From Acanthococcus lagerstroemiae (lineage: Eukaryota > Arthropoda > Insecta > Hemiptera > Eriococcidae): DNA of 64,000 bases. The notes beneath the pieces were generated by a model that worked only from the letters and a program-made list of their open reading frames with translations, was not told the origin of the DNA and made no database searches. This document shows, one piece after another, positions 35,602 through 45,942 of this stretch. The stretch covers positions 43,970,955 to 44,034,954 of the forward strand of contig CM063111.1 of the NCBI GenBank assembly GCA_031841125.1. The letters are read 5' to 3'. The stretch's first letter is position 1. Each line of letters begins with the position of its first letter. The translations under genes were made by a program, and so were the position numbers.

Positions 35602-36255
35602 ATGTCACTCACAGGTAGGCACTCTTATTAACTGACAACGGAAGCATGATACAAAGAAATTGATAATAATTTTTCTTCTTCACCGATAGAATGCGTTTCC
35701 GCATTATAACATCGTCACCTACAGGTAGGTGACAGTCGAATTTTCCATCACCGGCATAAGATAATACCCCAACTTTCGAATCAAAAAAGGGGTTGTTCTT
35801 ATACTTTCCACAGTGTTTAGGCATTGGAAATATTTGTAGTCCCTTGTTTGTTGTTCTCACACTCCATCTGATTAAAAAAATACCATCATTTATCACGTAA
35901 TTTCACGAAAGATTTCGAAAAATGGAATACTCGTCGCTTTTCATTCACCTGTTATCCTCAAGGTTGGTGGGGCATCTTTGGAAGACCGCGTATTTCCATT
36001 TTCATCTTTCCCGGTTCATTTCTAGTTTACCTACTGCATTTTTAAAAGCTATACTTTCTTTTCTTTTTTTTTTTCAAAATTTTCAAACAGCTGAGTTCAC
36101 GAGGGCTTCAAGGAGTGGGGCACCTATCTCCCGTTAAACAGGGTAGGACATGCGTCTGAGACCTGGCATACCAAGTTTCAGTTACCCCTGTTCCCTACAA
36201 CCTTTGCTACAACTCTTTTACAAAACTCTCAGTATCACCCACCGGTGGGTGACAT
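35602..36255. mobile_element. Candidate TIR element with palindromic ends
   Basis: ATGTCACTCACAGGTAGG (35,602) resembles the reverse complement of CCCACCGGTGGGTGACAT (36,238-36,255). The right end contains the perfect 18-bp palindrome TCACCCACCGGTGGGTGA. A related near-palindrome GTCACCTACAGGTAGGTGAC lies at 35,714-35,733. No target duplication was established. Confidence 0.35.
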
Positions 36256-37429
36256 TTCACTACGTCGAATACTACGCTAAAAAATAGTTCGGCACTTAAC
36301 GTGTTATATATAGTTCTCGTTTTTGACATTCTCGCTGGGCTACCACAGTCTACAACAGCGTACTGGCTAAAAGGCTACCCCGACTGATGAAATGTCTTTG
36401 AGACAATAATGGTTTTTCCAGAATCAAAATTTCTTCCAGTAAGACTTGTAACGAAATTATGTCGTCTGAGCCTGTTTGAGATGATCCTGCGTTCTGACAG
36501 GTTGAAAGCTGACACTTTTACCACAAGTCTCATTTGTGACATATTCGTGTACTGAGTCTCTGTGACCAAGTTTGGGCTATCGGGACTTACTGTCGTTCAT
36601 CGTGTATCTTACAGACAAAATAGGATAGTTATTAGTTCCAAATGAAGCTCATTTTGGCGGTGTGTATTCCAGCTGGAGGCAGAGTTAACCGACCAACAAA
36701 CAGCACGTTGCTCGACTTCGTGAAATTAAATCTGGTATGACGATAATGACGGTTCAGTACCCAGACACCGTGCACAAGGAGCCGCGAACGAGCTAACGTC
36801 TACTCGCGCGTTTTTATTGCATCATAACACTGACGAACACGTTGCTACGTGTTTGCAAAACTCACGCACGAGTTGAAGTCAGCGAGCAGCGATCTCCCGT
36901 TTTCATTCAATTTGATGTTACGAAACCGATAATACACGATGATCTCCCGCTTGCCTTTCTCTAAAAACCTACGAGTTCGTATCTGTATTTAGCTTTTTGT
37001 ACACTGTACAATGAGAACTATTTATGCGGTAATCATTGCATTTATGTTAGTCTATCTGAAAACGGTGACAGCAAAGAGCTCATTGCGGAATTCTCTGGAT
37101 GTGATTTGAAGACAGATAATTATGCACAAACAAGCTTTGAATCAAAGATACAAACTGAAAGATTTTGGGCAAGAATCAACTGAGATTCAAAACTCTACCC
37201 TCTTCCAAACAGATGGAAATTCGACTAAGTGACTGAGGTGGCACATCTCTCAGAGCAATACCATACCTTCAGAACTGATATGTACCGGTTTTTCCCCTGA
37301 TCATTCCATTTTGAACCCTAATCCGTCTATTTTGAACTGATTCACTGTAATAGTGAAGTATCATGTACCTACTCGGGGGTTCATCAACTTGAATAGCTAT
37401 AGACAAATTTATTCACTTTGAAGGCGTTG
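36256..37429. other. Unassigned spacer
   Basis: No gene or repeat partner recognised. Confidence 0.4.
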
Positions 37430-38320
37430 GAAATCTCTATCCTAATTGATCAATGAAGCAGAATTCGTTCATTGTATGTTAAGCTAAAGATGAAGAACTC
37501 CATTCTAAGTTAGACAATGGTTGAACTTGTACAGCAGAATTCGCTTAGTTCAAAAGCTGAAGAGGAACCCTACTGATTAAGTTCAGACAATGGTTCCACT
37601 CAGCAGAATTTGCTTATTTCATAAGCTGAAGAGAAATGCTACTGTATACATATGTACGTTCAGACAGCAGTCTCTGTTAGCTCCACTATACATAAGTTCT
37701 GATAATGGTTCGATTTTGCATCAGAATTCGCTCATTTCATAAGCTGAAGAGGAACTCGAACAGTCTAACTTTGCAGAATTCGCTTATTTCATAAGCTAGA
37801 GAGACATATTCCTCTAAATCTAAATTCAGACAATGGTCCGGCTTCGCAGAATTCACTCATTTCACAAGCATGATTCGACTTATCAGAATTCGTTTAGGTA
37901 TTTCACCATAAAGAAGGACTCTATACTGCACATACGTTCAAACAATAGTTCTGCGTATGCAGCGGAATTCACTCAGGTACTTCACAAGCTGAAGAGGAAC
38001 TCATCCACATTGCACGAAAGTTCAAGCAGTTTGGTTCCAATCAGCAGAGATTGCTTATTTCACAAGCTGAAGAAGAACTCAGCTGTACGTCGATTCAGAC
38101 AACAATTCCACTTAGCAGAATTTGCTTATTTCAGAAGCTGAAGGTAAACTCCGCTGTTCCCAAGTTTAGACAACAGTTCTACTGGGCAGAATTCGCTTAT
38201 TTGATAAGCTAAAGAGGATGCGAACATCACTGAATGTAAGTTCAAACAATGGTTCGACTTAATTCCCTTATTTCATAAACTGAAGAAAAATTCCGCTGAA
38301 TGTAAGTTCAGAAAAAGGGT
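37430..38320 (+). repeat. Minisatellite, about 75-80-bp monomer, left part
   Basis: The monomer consensus contains GCAGAATTCGCTTATTTCAT, AAGCTGAAGAGGAACTC, and GTTCAGACAATGGTTCGACTT. About 12 units start near 37,454, 37,530, 37,600, 37,720, 37,772, 37,845, 37,877, 37,960, 38,043, 38,115, 38,185 and 38,255. A conserved inverted repeat GCTTATTTCATAAGC (stem GCTTA/TAAGC) lies in most units. The array continues after the BEL/Pao insertion. Confidence 0.85.
38316..38320. repeat. Target-site duplication AGGGT, left
   Basis: Matches 44,189-44,193. Removing the element and one copy restores a normal minisatellite monomer across the junction. Confidence 0.9.
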
Positions 38321-38523
38321 TGTCGCGGAGACGAGAACACAAGATTAACCTACGAAACTCGTAGACGAACTCACGAGCAGTTCTGTACATATACTCTGTA
38401 TTTTATCGAATAAACAGCGACCGTTGTACCTGAATTAACGGTATTTATCATTCATTGTCGTCGTCCGAACCCACAGTGCGAGCGTGAATCGCTAATGCAC
38501 CGTAGGTATTGAACTTCGATACA
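38321..38523 (+). repeat. 5' LTR, 203 bp
   Basis: Starts TGTCGCGGAG and ends GATACA, just before the primer site. It carries TACATATACTCTGTATTTTA (TATA-like) and AATAAA at 38,409-38,414. Very short for a BEL/Pao LTR. Confidence 0.9.
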
Positions 38524-38535
38524 TGGCGCCCGAAC
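38524..38535 (+). promoter_or_regulatory. Primer-binding site, tRNA-Lys type
   Basis: TGGCGCCCGAAC directly after the LTR is complementary to a tRNA 3' end GTTCGGGCGCCA, as in tRNA-Lys. Pairing stops after 12 nt. Confidence 0.85.
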
Positions 38536-38654
38536 TAAATTTTGACTAGAGTATTTCGCCGACATTAGGTTATTAGATAGGTCCGGCTGAAATAACCCAT
38601 AGCGTATTTTTTCAGTAATAGCGTCTGAAGAAATAACTCGTTCTAAGTAGTGTA

Positions 38655-38815
38655 CTTCTCCAGCATTGAAAATATTCATAAAATAACAGTGTCTGGTAGA
38701 GTTAGGTATTTAGTCATAGGAGATTTGATTGTCTGAGACTTTCGTCTTTCTAATAGTATATTTTCCGGCGTTGAAAATATTCATAAAATAACAATGTCCG
38801 GCAGAATTAAAATGG
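38655..38815 (+). repeat. Duplicated leader segment containing the ORF start
   Basis: TTGAAAATATTCATAAAATA at about 38,666 recurs at about 38,771 within a diverged repeat of about 45 bp. The second copy supplies the Gag-Pol ATG (38,794). The same site in the first copy reads GTG. Confidence 0.8.
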
Positions 38816-41800
38816 CACTAGGGCCTACAAAAAGCGCGCTTAAGAATAAAATCAATCAAGATTACTCTTCATTCACTAAAAAAGAATGCATCAAGCTTTT
38901 CGATAAAATTAGTAGCAGTCTGAAACGGCTTATTAATCTACAAAACCAATATTTAGATTGCGATGATGACACCATGGATCAAGAACTCATCACTGAGAAT
39001 GAACAATTAATTATTCAAACTAATGAGGTTTTAGCAGACCTTTCAATTCATATCAAGGATTCAGAAAGACCTCCCCCCATGGAAAGTAAACAGGAGCCAA
39101 ATGATACTTCGATTGGAAAAATCTCTACGATTCTGGAGAAACTGTCGTCTGATACGAGCAACGAAAAAATTGCCGAAGTACTTTCGAACATTAGTGAAAA
39201 ATTATCCGCACCAAAGGAAAACAAAATAAAAAGTTTGTTACCCAAATTATATATCAAAAAATTCTATGGTGATATTTTAGAATGGGCCTCATTTTATGAC
39301 AGCTTTCAGGCAGCTATCGCTTCACAACCTCTAGAGGATGTTCAGAAATTCAATTATCTGAAATCTTTACTACGTGGGTCCGCTTATGCAGCAATACAGG
39401 GTCTTCCCATGGTAAACAGTAGTTATCAAACAGCTTTGAAGACTTTAGAAACTTTATACGGGAATAAGCAGATAATAATTAGCACCGTAACTAAAGCATT
39501 ACGCAATATTAAACCTGCAGATAAATCCCCTGTTTCCCTACGAAACACATACAATAAAATCATCAATCTTTTGTCCACTATGGAATTAGCAGGCACCGAT
39601 ATTAATCACCCAACTATCATCGCTCAATTTCTTGAAAAATTCCCATTGGACATCATTTTAGAAATCCAGGAAAAAGCTCTTTCAGAAACATTGACTTTCG
39701 AACAGATACGCGATTCAGTAAACCGCAAAATATTAGCTCGTCAACAATCTTCGCACATGAAATTTGAGAAACCTTCTAGTTGCAGATCTAGCTCCGCTGA
39801 AGCACTATTGTCTATGGAAAAGAAGAAATGCACCTTCTGTAACAAAACCCATTATGCAGATGAATGTTCCGAATTTCCAACAGTTGAAGCACGCCTCAAG
39901 AAACTAGGAAATGATCGCTGCATAGTTTGCCTCCGTACAGATCATACTTCCGATAGGTGTCGCTCTAAACGCAGCTGTTTTTATTGTAAGGAAATAAGGA
40001 AACACCACCGCAGTCTATGTCCACAGAAATTTTCATCCGTTTCACCTTCTAAGGAAAACTCATCCAACAACTCTTCAAACGTTTCCTGTCTAGCCTATGG
40101 CGAAGAAACTATCATGCAGACAGCAGTCGTTACTATAGGCAATGGTCAATCCAAAATTCAAGCACGCCTTATGATGGATAGCGGGAGTTCGCGTACTTAT
40201 ATTTCATCAAAATTGGCTCAACTTCTAGGATTACGCAGTAAAGGGACCGTTGAGGTTTCAATGAGTACATTCAATACACATTCCCCTCGTTCAGTAAAAA
40301 TGCATATGGTGGACTTCTACATTCAAAAATTAGATGGCACGCGTCTTCAAATCGAAGGACATTCTATAGACGTCATCTCTACTAATCTTTTTCCAAAAGT
40401 GCATAACCTACCACAATTCAGTTCTACAAGTCAGTTACAAAGTCTGACTCTCGCTCCAAATGATGAAGAAATGGAAGTGCAAATTCTCTTAGGAAGTGAC
40501 TACGAAATGGAATTCATTCTTCCTGAGCAGCTTTCAGTTACAAAAACTGTATACTTACGGAACACTATCATTGGTTGGATGCTCGCAGGTCGACAGAAAA
40601 CAACATCATTCATGGCAGATCCAATCACCGCCTTTTTAAGCATGGATTCTTCAGGAGAACAAGCAACAGTACAAGACATAAATCAATTTTATGAATTAGA
40701 AACCATCGGAATCTTAGAGGATCCTTCCGTCAAAGAAGAAGATTCTACACTGAGACGTTTCCATGACTCGCTCAGTTATAAGAATGGCAGATATTACGTT
40801 TCCTTTCCATGGCGTGAATTTCCACCCCCTTTACCTACAAATTACGGCTTAGCTCAAGGCCGTTTACGCTCACTTTTGAAACAACTCCAGTCTAAACCAC
40901 CTTTATTGCAAACTTATCACGAACAGATCATGAAAAATCTTGAGCTTGGCATTATTGAACGTGTACCTGAGAAGGAACCAGATAAACTTTCTGCACATTA
41001 TATTCCTCATCACGGTGTCATACGTCCGAATAAAGATATGAGAATTGTCTATGACGCTTCTGCAAAAACAAAGGGTCATCCGTCTCTCAATGACTGCATG
41101 CACAGTGGCCCTCTACTTCTGGAAAATTTATGTCAGCTACTCTTTAAATTTCGATTTTATCCCATCGTATTACTCGCTGATATACAACGAGCCTTTTTGG
41201 AAGTAGGACTAAATGAACCAGATCGGGACTACGTTCGTTTCCTATGGTACAACTCCACAAAAGAAGACATCGTAGCCTACCGGTTTGCCCGAGTCTTATT
41301 TGGAGCCATTTCAAGTCCGTTTCTTCTCCACGCGATCATTTTTACACACATAAGAAATTCAAACCTCAAGAATAAGGAGTTACTTCAGAATCAGTTCTAC
41401 GTTGATAATCTAATTACGGGCGTGAATAATGAAAAGGACGCAATCCAATTATACAAGGATGCAAAAGAAATTTTCAACACAGCCTCCATGAATCTACGTC
41501 ACTGGACATCAAACTCCGATTTTGTTTTACAGCAGATCGCGGAACAGGATCGCCTCGACACACCTCAAGACACATGCAGCGTCCTCGGTCTCTCTTGGAA
41601 TCGTGTTCAAGATACAATCTCTCTCAAAATAAACACTCACGATCTTCTTTCGTACAAAAAATGCACTAAAAGGAATGTACTCTCATTTTTAGCAGCAATC
41701 TTCGATCCTTTAGGGTATTTTCTTCCGTACATAATTCATATTAAAGTCTTTATGCATCACATATGGAACAAGACCAAAGACTGGGATGACGAAGCTAATT

Positions 41801-43872
41801 CCCTCAAAGATGAATGGAATAAAATTCTACTAAACACCTCATCAATCTACGATTTAAAAATTCCTCGATTTATAGATATCTCCTCCAATAAGGAAGTTCA
41901 GTTGCACTGTTTTACTGACGCTTCACAATATCTATTTAGTGCAGCGTTATATCTAAGAATTACAGATGGTCAGTTCGTGTCATCACAGCTAATTTTCGCC
42001 AAAACACGTCTGAAACCACTTTCGAAGAAAATCACCATACCACGAATGGAGCTTTTAGGAACCCATCTCGGAGCTCGGGTTATCAGTTTTCTGAAACACC
42101 ACCTACCGATACAACTAGCATCCGTCACTTTGTGGACAGACTCAAAATGTGTTCTTAGCTGGTATCACTCATCAAAACTTCTGCCCATATTTATTCGCAA
42201 TCGTATCGAACGCATCAGAAAAGGAAATATTAATGAATTACGCTATGTTCCGTCACACTTCAACCCTGCAGATTTACTCACCAAATCAACCATTCACAAC
42301 TCGGACCCAGAGTTTTGGTGGAATGGACCTTCGTGGCTACGTGAATCAAAGGAAAATTGGCCAGAAAATCAAGTTTTTAAGGATTCAGAACTAAAGACGG
42401 AAGATGAATCTATTTCATTAACAGCTCATTCAAATGAAGTAACTAGCCCTTACGGTCTCAACTTCCAGGATTATTCTTCCTTACCAAAACTATGGAGAAT
42501 TACTGCATATGCCGATAAGTTTTGTCAAAAATCAAAGGGACCTCTGCTCAAACAGGACATAGTTCGAGCACAAACAAAATGGCTATGTTATATTCAAAAG
42601 CAGCATTTTCCCCAGACTATCAGTAACATCCAGAATGGGAAAACTGATGAAACCCAACGAAAATTTTCTCTATTTATCAATCCAACTGATAATTTACTTC
42701 ACTGCGGACACAGATTTTTGACAAGCAGCGAAAGTTACACCGCTCCCATCATTTTACCAAAGGACAGTGATTATACGAAAAAGCTCATTTTATATTATCA
42801 TCAAATTTTACTACATTCTGGCGTACCCCACACTCTTTGTATGCTAAGAAAACAGTTTTGGATACCATCAGGTCGTCAAGTAGTTCGTCAAACACTTGGA
42901 CCTTGCGTCGTATGCAAAAAGATAGATGGCAGACCGTACACTTATCCTAAAATGCCTAATCTGCCTTCTCTCCGTATAACAGAATCCATTCCATTTCAGC
43001 ATTGTGGACTAGATTATTTTGGACCACTTCTATACCGTAAAGATAGTGATGAAGTCGCTAAGGGATACGGCTGCATCTTCACATGCTTCACTACTCGTGC
43101 AATCCACATAGACCTCGCCGCAGATATGTCTCTTCAACAATTTTCTCACGCGATCAGAAAATTCATGCATATACGAGGAACACCTGAAACGTTTTATTCA
43201 GATAATGCCACTCAATTTAAAGCATTTCAAGAAATACATAAGGAATTAAATTGGACATACACGTGTCCTCTTGCACCATGGCAGGGAGGATTGTATGAAA
43301 AGATGATTCATTTAGTCAAGAGAACGTTAAGAAAATCTCTTGGAAAGAAAATTTTTTCCTTCATAGAATTACAAACTCTTCTTATTCACGTTGCGGCTAT
43401 TATTAATACACGTCCACTCTGTTACATAGACGCAACCGATAACACTCAGGTTCTTACTCCAGCACATTTATTAAATACTCCCCATTTAAACAATTACAAT
43501 TTCCCCCAATGTTCTAATAATATTACATACCATTCATTAAGCAAAAACGACTTAATGAGTTTGTATCGTCATCAACAAAGAGTTTTAAACTCCTTTTGGC
43601 AAACCTGGCGAGGTAACTACCTACAATTCATAAAAGAACGTTCACACACACTCCGAAAGAAAAGATCTGAAAATACCGAACCTAAAATAGGGGACATCGT
43701 TCAAATTCCCAATAATGACAAACCGAGAATTCAATGGAAAATAGGAAAAATCACCAAATTACACCTTGGTCGAGATAATCGTATTCGTTCGGTAGATGTT
43801 CAGTTAGCAAATAACACCTCGCTTCGTAGACCCGTTACAATGGTCTTTCCATTAGAACATCAACACGATTAA
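38794..43872 (+). CDS. gag-pol: BEL/Pao Gag-Pol polyprotein
   Basis: 1,692 residues without frameshift. A Gag DUF1759-like region starts near residue 145 (LPKLYIKKFYGDILEW). Three Cys/His knuckles lie near 346, 376 and 395 (CTFC, CIVC, CFYC). An aspartic protease has DSGSS at 462. The RT has D796 in LLADIQRAF and FYVDN at 869-873. RNase H has D1042 (FTDAS), E1086 (RMELLG) and D1116 (WTDSK). The integrase has HHCC (H1336, H1341, C1371, C1374) and D1407, D1470, E1502. A C-terminal DUF5641-like region follows (IQWKIGKI). The first ATG after the leader was chosen; it keeps the whole frame. Particles form in the cytoplasm and the cDNA is integrated in the nucleus (family knowledge). Oddities: YVDN rather than YVDD, and 31 residues between the last Asp and Glu. 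It appears intact. Confidence 0.95.
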   Translation: MSGRIKMALGPTKSALKNKINQDYSSFTKKECIKLFDKISSSLKRLINLQNQYLDCDDDTMDQELITENEQLIIQTNEVLADLSIHIKDSERPPPMESKQEPNDTSIGKISTILEKLSSDTSNEKIAEVLSNISEKLSAPKENKIKSLLPKLYIKKFYGDILEWASFYDSFQAAIASQPLEDVQKFNYLKSLLRGSAYAAIQGLPMVNSSYQTALKTLETLYGNKQIIISTVTKALRNIKPADKSPVSLRNTYNKIINLLSTMELAGTDINHPTIIAQFLEKFPLDIILEIQEKALSETLTFEQIRDSVNRKILARQQSSHMKFEKPSSCRSSSAEALLSMEKKKCTFCNKTHYADECSEFPTVEARLKKLGNDRCIVCLRTDHTSDRCRSKRSCFYCKEIRKHHRSLCPQKFSSVSPSKENSSNNSSNVSCLAYGEETIMQTAVVTIGNGQSKIQARLMMDSGSSRTYISSKLAQLLGLRSKGTVEVSMSTFNTHSPRSVKMHMVDFYIQKLDGTRLQIEGHSIDVISTNLFPKVHNLPQFSSTSQLQSLTLAPNDEEMEVQILLGSDYEMEFILPEQLSVTKTVYLRNTIIGWMLAGRQKTTSFMADPITAFLSMDSSGEQATVQDINQFYELETIGILEDPSVKEEDSTLRRFHDSLSYKNGRYYVSFPWREFPPPLPTNYGLAQGRLRSLLKQLQSKPPLLQTYHEQIMKNLELGIIERVPEKEPDKLSAHYIPHHGVIRPNKDMRIVYDASAKTKGHPSLNDCMHSGPLLLENLCQLLFKFRFYPIVLLADIQRAFLEVGLNEPDRDYVRFLWYNSTKEDIVAYRFARVLFGAISSPFLLHAIIFTHIRNSNLKNKELLQNQFYVDNLITGVNNEKDAIQLYKDAKEIFNTASMNLRHWTSNSDFVLQQIAEQDRLDTPQDTCSVLGLSWNRVQDTISLKINTHDLLSYKKCTKRNVLSFLAAIFDPLGYFLPYIIHIKVFMHHIWNKTKDWDDEANSLKDEWNKILLNTSSIYDLKIPRFIDISSNKEVQLHCFTDASQYLFSAALYLRITDGQFVSSQLIFAKTRLKPLSKKITIPRMELLGTHLGARVISFLKHHLPIQLASVTLWTDSKCVLSWYHSSKLLPIFIRNRIERIRKGNINELRYVPSHFNPADLLTKSTIHNSDPEFWWNGPSWLRESKENWPENQVFKDSELKTEDESISLTAHSNEVTSPYGLNFQDYSSLPKLWRITAYADKFCQKSKGPLLKQDIVRAQTKWLCYIQKQHFPQTISNIQNGKTDETQRKFSLFINPTDNLLHCGHRFLTSSESYTAPIILPKDSDYTKKLILYYHQILLHSGVPHTLCMLRKQFWIPSGRQVVRQTLGPCVVCKKIDGRPYTYPKMPNLPSLRITESIPFQHCGLDYFGPLLYRKDSDEVAKGYGCIFTCFTTRAIHIDLAADMSLQQFSHAIRKFMHIRGTPETFYSDNATQFKAFQEIHKELNWTYTCPLAPWQGGLYEKMIHLVKRTLRKSLGKKIFSFIELQTLLIHVAAIINTRPLCYIDATDNTQVLTPAHLLNTPHLNNYNFPQCSNNITYHSLSKNDLMSLYRHQQRVLNSFWQTWRGNYLQFIKERSHTLRKKRSENTEPKIGDIVQIPNNDKPRIQWKIGKITKLHLGRDNRIRSVDVQLANNTSLRRPVTMVFPLEHQHD

Positions 43873-43957
43873 AATCAACACGATTGAAACTCGCAGATAA
43901 AGTTCGTACACTCCAAGTACTTATCTAAATCTTGCATGACCTCCATTGAACTCTAAT
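43873..43957 (+). other. BEL/Pao 3' leader without a visible polypurine tract
   Basis: The first 25 bp after the stop partly repeat the end of the ORF (ATCAACACGATT twice). No purine-rich tract adjoins the 3' LTR, where one is expected for plus-strand priming. Confidence 0.6.
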
Positions 43958-44000
43958 CAGTGCGAGCGTGAATCGCTAATGCACCGTAGGTGTTGAACTT
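43958..44000 (+). repeat. Ectopic copy of the LTR 3' end
   Basis: 43 bp matching 44,139-44,181 with one difference (GTAGGTG versus GTAGGTA). It sits just before the 3' LTR body, where the first 16 bp of the LTR should be. Confidence 0.9.
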
Positions 44001-44001
44001 G

Positions 44002-44188
44002 ACACAAGATTAACCTACGAAACTCGTAGACGAACTCACGAGCAGTTCTGTACATATACTCTGTATTTTATCGAATAAACAGCGACCGTTGTACCTGAAT
44101 TAACGGTATTTATCATTCATTGTCGTCGTCCGAACCCACAGTGCGAGCGTGAATCGCTAATGCACCGTAGGTATTGAACTTCGATACA
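44002..44188 (+). repeat. 3' LTR body, 187 bp, lacking the first 16 bp
   Basis: Appears identical to 38,337-38,523 by eye. The leading TGTCGCGGAGACGAGA of the 5' LTR is missing. Ends GATACA before the AGGGT target duplication. Confidence 0.9.
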
Positions 44189-44580
44189 AGGGTTCCGCTT
44201 AGCAGAATTAGCTCATTTCACAAGCCGAAGAAGAAGCTCCACTGAATTCAAGTTTAGGTATGACGGTCTGACTTCGCAGAATCCGCTTTTACTTCACGAG
44301 GGGACGAGAAATTCCACTGCATGAAAGTACAGAAAATGATTCGACTTAGCGGAATTCGCATACTTCATCAGCTAAAGAGAAACGCTACTGCACCTATGTA
44401 AGTTCAAACAACAACCCCAATTAGCAGAATTCGCTTACACGTATTTCGCAAGCTAAAGAGGAGCTCTACCGTATGTAAATTCGGACAGTTGTTCAACTTC
44501 TACAGCAGATTCGCTTACTTCACAATCCGAAAAGAAAATTCACTGTTCAGATAACGGTTCAACTCTGATCAGAAGGGACA
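44189..44580 (+). repeat. Minisatellite, right part, with AGGGT target duplication
   Basis: Begins with the duplicated AGGGT (44,189-44,193). It continues with about five units (AGCAGAATTAGCTCATTTCA at 44,200, further starts near 44,275, 44,348, 44,423 and 44,500). Same monomer and orientation as 37,430-38,320. Confidence 0.85.
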
Positions 44581-45635
44581 AAGAGGTACACAAAACCACC
44601 GAAAAGCCACCGCACCAAACTTGACGGGCCGGCACACGTGACTATACACGCTTCATGCACTTTGTCAAGTAGTGAATCCGATTATTGGAAACTGACTAAT
44701 ACTACCCAAATTACTGAGAAGCGGTTCATTCAATTCTACCAAATAGGTACAACAGCCAGCAGGCTCTATTAGTGAGCATACAGGGGTGGAATCCAGACTT
44801 CTCCAAAACTGCTTCCAAAAGTCGATGACTGCGTCGCTACTTCTTAAGCTCTGCTCGCTTTCCCAATTTATCCACTCCAAAAAAAAAAAAATAAAAAAAA
44901 TAAAAAAAATGAAACATCAAAATATGGTTAACACTAGCCTACCTATTTACGTGTCCTGCTCTTGTTGAAGTTTTTAGAAAAACGTAGAATCTGCGGGGTC
45001 ACCGTTCGTCCATACACACAACACACCGTGCAACAGGGTTCGCCGAAAACGATTTCCCCCAAAAAAAAACAACGAGTGCACAGCGAACTTTAGAAAACGA
45101 AAATAAACGAGAACTCGATGTGGTTTTCGCGAGCACTTGAGAGAATGTGCAAGAACGACTCGCGACGTCCGCACGACGACGACGTAGAACTTGGAATTAC
45201 GCTGGCAGCCGACTGGTCGTCGGTGTTGGGAAAACGGTAACGGGTGACCGTACTGCAGACGAGATCGGGTTTCGATGACTGGCACCGCGGGACATCGAAC
45301 GCGCACGAGTCATAATTTTAAAAAAGAAAAAGAAATGGAAGTAAGAGAACGAGGCTGAGAAGAAAAAAAAAGGTTGATAGAAACTATAATAAGCCCCTCT
45401 ACGCGAGGCTAACGACAACGTGCTGCTGCCTAATTTCGCTACAGCAGAGTGAAATACTGCAAGATTGCACGTGGGTGTGTTGGGGGTTCATTTCTACCAA
45501 AAAAGGTGCACGGGCTGATTGCTAAAACTATAAGTGACCTGGCAGCCCACAAACGGTACCACAAAAAAAGTAAAATTTTCAACAGGAAGGTCGAAATGAC
45601 CACATTCTTGATTTCAATATACTACACGATAGAGG
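44581..45635. other. Unassigned spacer with CpG-rich part
   Basis: About 45,000-45,310 is CpG-rich (GACGTCCGCACGACGACGAC) and could be regulatory. No coding exon was recognised on either strand. Confidence 0.35.
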
Positions 45636-45942
45636 CAATATCTGGCCTGATAATTTTCTAGATCTGCCAATTTTCAAATTTTAACGGGGCAGGTATCGAG
45701 AAAACTTTTGAACCCGGGAAATATTGTCAGAATTGAATTCAACAACCCAAAAAACCTATAAATCGACTCTTACTTCCAATTTTCTTCACTCCCACCCCCC
45801 TCATAGATTTACCAAGAGAGAACATCGATATAGACCGCTGTACCATAAAGATTCGCGTCATTAGTAGACGGAGTCATTCTCCAGAACAGAAATTGATAAT
45901 ATTAGGATGGCATTTCATTTTTGTTTCTTCCCCTAGGTAGTT

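Larger units (their letters stand above)
38321..44188 (+). mobile_element. BEL/Pao LTR retrotransposon, apparently full length
   Basis: A 5.9-kb element with 5-bp target duplication, LTRs, primer site and one long Gag-Pol frame. Domain order Gag (DUF1759-like), zinc knuckles, protease, RT, RNase H, integrase and C-terminal DUF5641-like region is the BEL/Pao order. The 187-bp bodies of the two LTRs look identical, so insertion should be recent. No env-like frame lies between pol and the 3' LTR. The 3' LTR junction is abnormal. Confidence 0.95.

Noticed and set aside
37450..38300. CTGAAGA in minisatellite monomers as hammerhead cores
   Set aside because: The CTGAAGAGGAACTC context lacks a stem II and the following GAAA box.
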